Origin: an uncultured Clostridium sp.
Lineage (GTDB): Bacteria > Bacillota > Clostridia > Lachnospirales > Lachnospiraceae
NCBI GenBank assembly: GCA_900551225.1
Contig: URUZ01000024.1
Location: forward strand, 1-23,473
DNA length: 23,473 bases
Direction of reading: 5' to 3'
Position 1 is the first letter of the stretch. The number at the start of each line of letters is the position of its first letter. Positions 6,941 through 12,981 of this stretch are shown in pieces. A program made the position numbers and the translations under genes. Below the pieces are notes generated by a model that saw only the letters and a list, made by a program, of their open reading frames with translations, ran no database searches and was not told the DNA's origin.

Positions 6941-7515
6941 TCAACAATTATTTTAATAGGAGAACACTTTCTACTATTGCACTTACTTTCAGAAACACTA
7001 CAAGCGGCAACTCCAAGTGTAATATCCATGAGTGCTTTTAAGACAATTTTGTCACCTGGTTTGGAAACAGGTTCTTCCACTGAGATACTGCCGTTAGTAT
7101 TAATTTTTGTATGCATAAACAAATTAACAGGTGTGATAATGGCATGTTGTTCTCCAAGTGCTTTATTGATATTGTCAAAGCAGTTCGGGTGTCCTTCACC
7201 ATTATGATAGAAAAAGTCATACATCTCTGGTCGGCAGCATGGATGAAGCAGATCGTGTTCTCCAACATCATCAGAAAGTACCTTTATCATAGGATTGTAT
7301 AGATTGGTATAAATACTGTTACCAACTTTCAGTTTCAGAGATTCGTTACAGTCCATCGTGGTTCCAGTTGATAGAAACTCCGCTGCATTTCCACTCACCT
7401 CGGCAAAAAAATCTACCACTTGACCACCTTCAATATCAATCACTGTTATACACTGATCTTTATTCACATCAATTTTCATTCCTGAACGCGCAGGAATTAT
7501 GTACTCTTTACTCAT
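6937..7515 (-). CDS. DUF1989 (urea carboxylase-associated) family protein, 192 aa
   Basis: DUF1989 proteins often accompany urea carboxylase or guanidine/urea degradation genes; their own activity is poorly defined. Family features seen here are the N-terminal IPARSGMKIDVNKDQCITVIDIEGGQVVD-like beta segment, HDLLHPCC with a following conserved Cys in GHPNCFDN, NLFMHTKINTNG, and a C-terminal KALMDITLGVAACS segment. The start at 7515 (ATG, MSKEY) is preceded by GAGGAG; the frame stays open another 42 codons upstream, but that stretch has no such signal. It is AT-rich compared with the hydrogenase and sugar-acid genes, which suggests separate acquisition. No urea carboxylase or allophanate hydrolase is in the window. 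It may be cotranscribed with the VOC gene upstream, across a 169-bp gap. Confidence 0.8.
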   Translation of the reverse strand: MSKEYIIPARSGMKIDVNKDQCITVIDIEGGQVVDFFAEVSGNAAEFLSTGTTMDCNESLKLKVGNSIYTNLYNPMIKVLSDDVGEHDLLHPCCRPEMYDFFYHNGEGHPNCFDNINKALGEQHAIITPVNLFMHTKINTNGSISVEEPVSKPGDKIVLKALMDITLGVAACSVSESKCNSRKCSPIKIIVD

Positions 7516-7606
7516 TATCTTCTCCTCATTAATCCATAAATCAATGCTTGGCAAGCCGGGCCTGGAATCCCTATGCTGGCAGGAGGCTGTATTGTATGCG
7601 GGCGCC

Positions 7607-7684
7607 TCATACCTGCAAATCTGTTGGACGGCCTCCTTCAATTGTTGGACTAATATCCGGACCGCCCAATGGAGAGAGTGCAGC
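7607..7684 (-). pseudogene. Coding remnant resembling a DUF1989 C-terminus
   Basis: Directly after the stop codon of the VOC gene, in the same frame, 25 codons read AALSPLGGPDISPTIEGG then RPTDLQV before TGA at 7607. From memory, many DUF1989 proteins end in a pattern like ALSxCPxDIxPxNGGxPTDxxV, so this may be the tail of a second DUF1989 gene. It is GC-richer than its neighbours and has no start of its own. The identification is inference. Confidence 0.35.
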
Positions 7685-8047
7685 TCACATAAACTCAGCT
7701 ATCACTATCTCGTTACCGTCAATATCGCTTAAGCGAACCTCGTAAGTTCCCCAATCATATCTAACGGCTTCAGACAATGTAACGCCTTTTTCCTTCAAAC
7801 GTTCCATTGTTAAATCAAGGGCTTCTGTTTGAAATACAAAGGATTGATGACCAGTGGGCTGTACGTTATTTTTTTTGCAGTCCCATATGCAAAGAGTGGG
7901 GGCGTTTTCTATAAAGCCAAGATAAACCCCATTTGAATTGTCATCATCTGTTCTAAGAATGGGTATTTCTAATATTTGATTATAAAATTCAATAAGTTCT
8001 TTCGCTCGCCCAGAAAAAATATTTGTGCAATAGTATCCTGTTACCAT
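7685..8047 (-). CDS. VOC (glyoxalase/bleomycin resistance/dioxygenase) family protein, 120 aa
   Basis: This is a single VOC-superfamily protein of two beta-alpha-beta-beta-beta modules. Module one holds GRAKELIEFYNQILEIPI and GVYLGFIENAPTLCIWD. Module two holds GHQSFVFQTEALDLTMERLKEKGV and RLSDIDGNEIVIAEF. The His in GHQSF and the Glu in EIVIAEF fit two metal ligands. The usual first His is not evident (GYYCTN), so the metal site may be incomplete and the substrate cannot be predicted. The ATG at 8047 is 7 nt from AGGAGG; a GTG at 8053 lies almost on the Shine-Dalgarno and is rejected. Low GC, like the DUF1989 gene. Confidence 0.8.
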   Translation of the reverse strand: MVTGYYCTNIFSGRAKELIEFYNQILEIPILRTDDDNSNGVYLGFIENAPTLCIWDCKKNNVQPTGHQSFVFQTEALDLTMERLKEKGVTLSEAVRYDWGTYEVRLSDIDGNEIVIAEFM

Positions 8048-8080
8048 CTTCACTCCTCCTAAATAAACGTCATTTCTATA

Positions 8081-8110
8081 ACTCTAACTTCAAAAAGCCA
8101 AATCTGTCAA
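8081..8110 (-). promoter_or_regulatory. Promoter of the VOC gene
   Basis: On the minus strand TTGACA (8110-8105, perfect) and TAGAGT (8086-8081, 4 of 6) are 18 bp apart. The start would be near 8074, 27 nt before the ATG at 8047. Confidence 0.5.
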
Positions 8111-8167
8111 GATATTCAGTGTTTTTTATCATGTTCTTAGTCTTTATAAAATCCTGGCAATATAAAC

Positions 8168-8225
8168 CTGACATCCCTTGTCAGATTTTATCTGATATAA
8201 TCAATTAAAGGCTGCCACGGCAGCC
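8168..8225 (+). promoter_or_regulatory. Promoter with two dyads upstream of the UDG-like gene
   Basis: TGATATAAT (8193-8201) is an extended -10 element. In place of a good -35 box there is a perfect inverted repeat, CTGACA/TGTCAG (8168-8173 and 8179-8184). A second perfect dyad, GGCTGCC-AC-GGCAGCC (8210-8225), lies at or just after the expected start and 8 bp before the Shine-Dalgarno AAGGAGG (8234-8240). Either may be an operator; the second could also form an mRNA hairpin. Confidence 0.5.
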
Positions 8226-8247
8226 AATACCCCAAGGAGGACAGAAC

Positions 8248-8844
8248 ATGAATATCAAACATGAATTAGAACAGCTGGGACCGGCGGGAGTCCCTATGTT
8301 TTTCAACAATATTGATGTGGCGCCCAAGACAATCAAGGCAATCATGATAAATGAAGTTGTGCCCGTGTACCCACAGGATGATTTCTACGGCGGACCCGGC
8401 GCAGCCTACTTATCTACCGCCATCCCCCTGTTCCAAAAAGCAGGAATCAGCGCAGCCTCCGCCTGCGAACTCCTGGACAGGGGCATCTACATCACCAATG
8501 CCGTGAAAACACCCAAGGACAGCACCACCATTGAGACGGCCATGATTGCCCAGAGCCTGCCCTATCTGGAAAAGGAGCTGTCCCTGTTCCCCAATGTAAA
8601 GGTGATCATGCTGATGGGTGATGTGGCCAAAAAGGCATTTAACATGATCGCCAAAAAGGCTGTCAGGAAAAATGCCATTCCGGCCATATCCACCTATAAA
8701 ATCAGAAGCAGCCAGATCTACTATGACGGAATCCGCCTGCTGCCGTCGTATATTATGACCGGGCAGAATATTCTGATTGAGAAGTCAAAGTTTCAGATGG
8801 CAGCTGAGGACATAGCCATGATGTACGGGCTGATCAGAAGCTGA
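8248..8844 (+). CDS. Uracil-DNA glycosylase-like family protein, 198 aa
   Basis: The sequence fits the uracil-DNA glycosylase-like superfamily. An early segment, IMINEVVPVYPQDDFYGGPG, corresponds to the motif that in true glycosylases holds the active-site acid and water (GEAPG-like). A central TNAVKTPKDST corresponds to the (T)N-x-V(K)C-P segment. A late PSYIMTGQN-ILIEKSKFQM segment takes the place of the HPS-type loop. The canonical Cys ligands of iron-sulfur family 4 enzymes are not present, so uracil excision is not assured; homologues I remember are simply annotated UDG family. The ATG at 8248 follows AAGGAGG by 7 nt. Its last 11 bp overlap the convergent aldolase gene. Confidence 0.65.
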   Translation: MNIKHELEQLGPAGVPMFFNNIDVAPKTIKAIMINEVVPVYPQDDFYGGPGAAYLSTAIPLFQKAGISAASACELLDRGIYITNAVKTPKDSTTIETAMIAQSLPYLEKELSLFPNVKVIMLMGDVAKKAFNMIAKKAVRKNAIPAISTYKIRSSQIYYDGIRLLPSYIMTGQNILIEKSKFQMAAEDIAMMYGLIRS

Positions 8845-9418
8845 AAGAGCTGCCCCTCAGCTCCCATGCCAGCCTGGCGCTGGTCTCCAGCTCCTCGACT
8901 TTGGAAAATGTTTCCAGCATCGTTCTGCCTGTGGCCACCGCTCCATGGTTCTTAAGAATGTAGCCGTCCGCCCGGTTATCTGCTGCCTGCCCAAATGCCT
9001 GGAACAGCTCCTGGCTGCCCGGTTTATGATAGGGGACCACTTTGATATCCTGAAACTGCATGTTCAGGTACGGCGTGTAGCAGGGAAACAGTTCCCCGGA
9101 ATCCAGGTCCGGCAGGCAGGACCACAGGGTGGTGTAGAAGCTGTGGGTGTGGATCACCGCCCGGGTCTGGGGCTGGCTGCGGTAAAGCGACAGGTGAAGT
9201 GGGAATTCCTTGCTGGGTCTCTGCCCCTCCGCCCAGCTTCCATTCATATCTGCCCTGACAAAATCCGGAGCGCCCAGGCGGCCGAATATAGCGCCGCTTC
9301 TGGATATATACACGGTATCGCCCTGCCGGAAACTGATATTCGCGGAGGAGCCGGTGACCAGCTGCCTGTCAAACAGCGTATGGGCCGTCCAGATTGCCTC
9401 TTCCATCTCTGATTGCAT
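8834..9418 (-). CDS. Class II aldolase/adducin-family protein, OtnC-like, 194 aa
   Basis: This is a zinc-dependent class II aldolase of the fuculose-phosphate aldolase/OtnC type. Visible features are the phosphate-binding TGSSANIS (22-29) and ISRSG (38-42), the catalytic Glu71 in SKEFPLH, zinc ligands His90 and His92 in IHTHS, and His158 in KNHGA. In OtnC the reaction is decarboxylation of 3-oxo-tetronate 4-phosphate to dihydroxyacetone phosphate, which suits the neighbouring C4-acid kinase. I chose the ATG at 9418 because GGGAGGGGAG lies 5 nt upstream; an in-frame ATG at 9436 overlaps the permease stop and precedes the Shine-Dalgarno. It is the last gene of the operon. No terminator is seen after it, and its end overlaps the convergent UDG-like gene. 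Confidence 0.8.
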   Translation of the reverse strand: MQSEMEEAIWTAHTLFDRQLVTGSSANISFRQGDTVYISRSGAIFGRLGAPDFVRADMNGSWAEGQRPSKEFPLHLSLYRSQPQTRAVIHTHSFYTTLWSCLPDLDSGELFPCYTPYLNMQFQDIKVVPYHKPGSQELFQAFGQAADNRADGYILKNHGAVATGRTMLETFSKVEELETSARLAWELRGSSFSF

Positions 9419-9435
9419 GTTTATCTCCCCTCCCA

Positions 9436-10374
9436 TCAGGCCTTGGCCGCCCCGGCACGCTTCAGCCGCTTGTCAAAAAATGCCACCAGGAACGGAATAA
9501 TCAGCATTGTGGCAATGGATGCGGTTGCGCACTGGGCCGCGGCAACAGGAACCAGGGGCGCAAGGGACGGGTCTGCGGCCGCTATGACGGAGGGCGTCAG
9601 CGCAGAGTTGGCCGCCACAGTACCCATGGAGACTCCCAGCGGGGACTTCTTCTTCAGGCACAGATTGTATAGAAACTGTATGATCAGCCCCAGGGCCACG
9701 GATACAAAGCCCAGCAGAATACCGGAAATGCCTGCGGTTGCCAGGGTCATCAGGCTGGAGCCCGCGCCGATGGCAAAGGACTGGAATATAACCACCAGGG
9801 GCTGCGCCTTGGAACAGAGGGAGCGGAAGTCCGGGTCCAGGTTGCCCCAGACCACCCCGATTAAAATGGGGATCAGCGTACCGATGATATCTGTCACAGG
9901 GATATTGGCCGCGCCGGACAGGCCCATAACCAGCATGCTTCCGAAGGGGCCGTTCTTTAAAGCCAGCACAGACACCGCTCCCATGTCCGATGAGTCGCCG
10001 TACTCACCACACAGGGCCACATACAGGGAACTGTTGTTGCTGGGCATGGCGCAGAACAGCACAAAGGGCGTCAGTCCCAGCACTCCCGCCGGCCCAAATG
10101 CCGCTCCCACCAGCCACCCGACTGCTCCGCCCAGTACCAGCTTCATGACCAGCATCAGCCCGCCTTTGTACAGCGGCAGCCCCGCCTCCTTGATGTTGAT
10201 GGAGGAGCCGCAGATAATCAGGAACAAGCCCATCAAGGTCTGGCTGCCCTTCTGGAACAGGGCTGTGGTAGGCCCTCCGATGCTTAAAAAGGCCGGAAAA
10301 AACGTATTCAGGCACATTGCCACTACCATTGGTATAATAATCTGCCCGCCGGGCACCTTCTTCATCAATTTCAT
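9436..10374 (-). CDS. KdgT-family sugar-acid permease, 312 aa
   Basis: This is a hydrophobic membrane protein of the 2-keto-3-deoxygluconate transporter (KdgT) family, with about ten predicted membrane segments. Family-like runs include VPGGQIIIPMVVAMCLNTFFP near the start, FVLFCAMPSNNSSLYVALCGEYGD in the middle, and GVSMGTVAANSALTPSVIAAADP near residues 250-275. It is expected to import a sugar acid with a cation; in this operon a C4 acid (threonate, erythronate or similar) is more likely than KDG. The ATG directly follows the TAG of the kinase gene, and AGGGGGA within the kinase end serves as Shine-Dalgarno, so translation is coupled. Confidence 0.85.
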   Translation of the reverse strand: MKLMKKVPGGQIIIPMVVAMCLNTFFPAFLSIGGPTTALFQKGSQTLMGLFLIICGSSINIKEAGLPLYKGGLMLVMKLVLGGAVGWLVGAAFGPAGVLGLTPFVLFCAMPSNNSSLYVALCGEYGDSSDMGAVSVLALKNGPFGSMLVMGLSGAANIPVTDIIGTLIPILIGVVWGNLDPDFRSLCSKAQPLVVIFQSFAIGAGSSLMTLATAGISGILLGFVSVALGLIIQFLYNLCLKKKSPLGVSMGTVAANSALTPSVIAAADPSLAPLVPVAAAQCATASIATMLIIPFLVAFFDKRLKRAGAAKA

Positions 10375-11727
10375 CTATTTGTCCCCCTGACATTCGTGAA
10401 ATAATCGCTCCACAACCTTGACCATGGCATCCTCCGGCCCGATCAGACCGCCCTTACCCACGATTTTAACCCCCTCAAACCTGCCGCCGATTATAATACC
10501 CAGATTCGTCTGGGGCAGCACTGTATCCACCAGCCGTATGCCCGCAGCGCCCAGCGCCCTCAGAATGGATACCAGGGTGTCCCCGCCAGTCATGTAGATT
10601 CCCGCCAGCTCCTGCCTCTCAGACAGGCTGAGGGCTGCGCCTCGGACGGCCTCTCCAAGCCCCAGATTGATGTTTTGAGAGGCCTCTCCGGGCTTAAGGC
10701 CGTACTTTTCCTCCATCTGCTTTAAATCCAGCCGCGCCCCTGAAGCCGCAGTCTCCAGCGCAATCACACGTGTTCCCGCCGCCTCCTCAGCAGCCGCGCA
10801 CGCGGACCTGACCCGGACGATCTCCACCTCTGCCGCTTCTCCCCCGGCAATCAGGGCCTGTGCCTCCACTGAAATCACGCTGCTGTATTCTGCCTGCCTC
10901 ATGATGTCCATCTGCCGCCTGGTCACGTCCGTGGCGCTTCCCGCCGCAATCAGAACCTTTTCCCGCAATGACGCCACATCCGTCAAACCGCTGTACTCCT
11001 GAGGTTCCAGCGCCTTATTTCCAAATCCCCGGCAGAGGGCCATTTTCTGGGTAAATGCCCCAGGGTCCACACAGACCACATTCCAGCCCAGCTTGCAGAC
11101 CACACGGGCCGTCTTCTCCAGATGCTCATGGGTGATGCCATCCACCACAATGATTCTGGCCCCCTCTGCCCTGCGGGCCTCAAACTGCGCCGCCAGCGTG
11201 TTCTCGTCCCCAAGCACGTACCTGATACCAATTTCAGCCACTGGGTAATGGCTCTGGCCTCTGAGCAGTGTGGGGATATGGGCCTCTCTGATAGGCGACA
11301 GCACATCCCTGGCAGCCCCCGTTTCCGTCAGAATCGTTCCGTCAATCACCGAGTATCCGCCCACCAGAATCCGCCTGGTATCCGGCATCGCGGCCGCTGC
11401 CACTGCGATGGTGTCCTCCGGCAGCTCCTCCAGCAGCGCATCCACCTCATAGCCGATCCCACCGCGGAATGTGGTGTCGATCCTCTTGGTAAAATACTCC
11501 GCGCCCTGGGCTTTCAGCGCCCTGTACGCATGCTTCACGCTGGCCTTGGCAGCCTCCCTGTCCAGGTTTCTGCTGTTTGCGCTCAGAATCACTGCATCCT
11601 GGTCCCCCGCCCCTTCCAGATTGTCCACTGAAAAGTAGGAACAGGCCTTGATCCCCTTCTTGGCTAGCAGCACTCCGCAGGTCATTGTCCCCGTCATGTC
11701 ATCTGTTATTAACCCAATTTTCCCCAT
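10375..11727 (-). CDS. Four-carbon acid sugar kinase (DUF1537; DtnK/OtnK-type), 450 aa
   Basis: The N-terminal domain begins IGLITDDMTGTMTCGVLLAKKG, matching the substrate-binding ADDLTGA-type motif of four-carbon acid sugar kinases. The C-terminal nucleotide-binding domain has IYMTGGDTLVSILRALGA (near 375-392) and KIVGKGGLIGPEDAM (near 422-436). The length is normal for the family. These enzymes put phosphate on O4 of D-threonate, D-erythronate, or 3-oxo-tetronates. With a PdxA2 partner one gene upstream, a tetronate kinase of the D-threonate/D-erythronate kind fits best; the OtnC-like aldolase downstream keeps 3-oxo-tetronate open. ATG at 11727 with AGGAGG 7 nt upstream; 16-bp gap from pdxA2. 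Confidence 0.88.
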   Translation of the reverse strand: MGKIGLITDDMTGTMTCGVLLAKKGIKACSYFSVDNLEGAGDQDAVILSANSRNLDREAAKASVKHAYRALKAQGAEYFTKRIDTTFRGGIGYEVDALLEELPEDTIAVAAAAMPDTRRILVGGYSVIDGTILTETGAARDVLSPIREAHIPTLLRGQSHYPVAEIGIRYVLGDENTLAAQFEARRAEGARIIVVDGITHEHLEKTARVVCKLGWNVVCVDPGAFTQKMALCRGFGNKALEPQEYSGLTDVASLREKVLIAAGSATDVTRRQMDIMRQAEYSSVISVEAQALIAGGEAAEVEIVRVRSACAAAEEAAGTRVIALETAASGARLDLKQMEEKYGLKPGEASQNINLGLGEAVRGAALSLSERQELAGIYMTGGDTLVSILRALGAAGIRLVDTVLPQTNLGIIIGGRFEGVKIVGKGGLIGPEDAMVKVVERLFHECQGDK

Positions 11728-11743
11728 TTTACATCCTCCTAGT

Positions 11744-12799
11744 TTATTTCATTGCATGGGCCTGATACCTGCAGCAGTAATCCGCCCCAACCAATATTGC
11801 TTCCCTCAGGTTCTCATAGCTGGCCGTCCCCTTTCCCGCCAGGTCATAGGCTGTGCCGTGGTCAACCGTTGACCGCATAAAGGGCAGCCCAAAGGTCAGT
11901 GATACCGACCGCTCAAAATCATATGCCTTGCAGGCTATGTGTCCCTGGTCGTGGAACAGGGACAAAATGCCGTCGTACTTTCCCTGCTTCTGCAGATAGA
12001 ATACCGCATCCGCGGGCACCGGGCCGTATACCGTTATCCCCTGCTCCAGGCAGCGCTCAATGGCCGGTTCTAAAACCTGCGCCTCCTCCTCCCCGAACAG
12101 GCCGTTGTCAGAGGCGTGGGGATTTAAGGCCGCCACCGCAATCCTGGGCTTCTCCACCCCAAATGACTTTAAAACCGCATGAATCTCCGCAATTGTTTGG
12201 GCCAGACGCTGCACATCCAGGGCGGCAATTGCATCTTTCAGGGACATGTGCCTTGTATAGTGAAATACACACAGCTCCCTGCAGTGGAACATGGATACAG
12301 TTCTCGCCTCTTTGTAATAGGACTTGAAAATGCTGGTATGGTCCTTCTGCGGCACACCGGCCTGGTGAAACGACTCCTTGTTGATGGGCGCCGTGACAAC
12401 CAGATCCGCCTCCCACAGCCGGGCTGCCTCAATGGCGCGGACAATATAGGAGTAGGCCATATCCGCGCCCTGTACGCTCATCTCTCCAAAGGGTATCTCC
12501 ACGGCGTAATCTTCATGGGGCTGAATCAGATTGACTGTGGCCTCCTCAGAGACTGCCTCCTCTGAGACCATCTCCTCAAAGACTGCCTCCTCAGGGCTTT
12601 CAATCCGGTTCACCCTTATCCCATTAATGTTCCGGATCGCCATGGCCCGCCGCAGGGCAGCCTCGTCCCCGATCAACACGGGCCTTGTGTGCCGGTTTAT
12701 CTCACGGTCCGCCATGCAGCAGGCGCAGATCTCCGGTCCGATCCCGGCAGGATCGCCCATTGTGATTAAAACCTTGGGTTTAAAATGTTCTTTTCTCAT
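11744..12799 (-). CDS. pdxA2: PdxA2-type 4-phospho-tetronate dehydrogenase, 351 aa
   Basis: This is a PdxA-family NAD-dependent dehydrogenase. Visible family motifs are ITMGDPAGIGPE at the start, the metal/phosphate segment QKDHTSIF, NPHASDNGLFGEEE, FHDQGHIACKAY and VDHGTAYDLAGKGTAS. Metal-ligand His residues are present. Next to a DUF1537 kinase, PdxA2 proteins oxidise 4-phospho-D-threonate or -erythronate and decarboxylate the product to DHAP, rather than acting in pyridoxal phosphate synthesis. An unusual Glu/Val-rich run of four pentapeptides (PEEAV FEEMV SEEAV SEEAT) sits near residues 69-88, encoded by a 15-bp tandem repeat. The ATG at 12799 follows AAGGAG. It is the first gene of the operon, divergent from the PrpR-like regulator. 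Confidence 0.88.
   Translation of the reverse strand: MRKEHFKPKVLITMGDPAGIGPEICACCMADREINRHTRPVLIGDEAALRRAMAIRNINGIRVNRIESPEEAVFEEMVSEEAVSEEATVNLIQPHEDYAVEIPFGEMSVQGADMAYSYIVRAIEAARLWEADLVVTAPINKESFHQAGVPQKDHTSIFKSYYKEARTVSMFHCRELCVFHYTRHMSLKDAIAALDVQRLAQTIAEIHAVLKSFGVEKPRIAVAALNPHASDNGLFGEEEAQVLEPAIERCLEQGITVYGPVPADAVFYLQKQGKYDGILSLFHDQGHIACKAYDFERSVSLTFGLPFMRSTVDHGTAYDLAGKGTASYENLREAILVGADYCCRYQAHAMK
12533..12592 (-). repeat. 15-bp tandem repeat (about four units) inside pdxA2
   Basis: GACTGCCTCCTC is exact at 12551-12562 and 12581-12592. Related copies end at 12547 and 12577, giving a 15-bp period. It encodes xEE(A/M)(V/T) pentapeptides. The unit preserves the reading frame, so expansion by slippage is likely; the insert is acidic and probably a surface loop. 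Confidence 0.75.
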
Positions 12800-12838
12800 G
12801 CCACTCTCCTTGCGTCTTTCGCAGTTGTTTTTTCTTAC

Positions 12839-12955
12839 ATTAAAATAACATGATAAGCTGAGTTAAAACAGGAAAAAAGTAAAAAGATGCGCTCGGTTTT
12901 GAAACAGTTTTGATTTATCATTTATTTTCAACATTTTTTCATATATACTGTTTCA
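12839..12955. promoter_or_regulatory. Divergent regulatory region with a TGAAACAGT inverted repeat
   Basis: TGAAACAGT (12900-12908) and its exact reverse complement ACTGTTTCA (12947-12955) lie 47 bp apart between the divergent pdxA2 and regulator genes. They are good candidates for the PrpR-like regulator's binding sites. A weak sigma-A promoter for pdxA2 may be TTAACT (12866-12861) and TTTAAT (12844-12839) with a 16-bp spacer. I found no GG-N10-GC sigma-54 element pointing either way. Confidence 0.45.
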
Positions 12956-12981
12956 TATACGAGCATAGGAGGTGGATGCCC

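Noticed and set aside
7516..7641. N-terminal 42-residue extension of the DUF1989 protein
   Set aside because: GAGGAG lies just before the ATG at 7515, the family homology starts there, and the extension is a frame running through remnant DNA.
8174..8201. TTGTCA and TATAAT upstream of the UDG-like gene as a normal -35/-10 pair
   Set aside because: They are only 12 bp apart; the extended -10 TGATATAAT explains the promoter better.
9413..10390. 325-codon plus-strand open frame opposite the KdgT-like permease
   Set aside because: The minus strand encodes a clear membrane transporter coupled to its neighbours; the opposite frame is Pro/Ser/Thr-rich shadow sequence.
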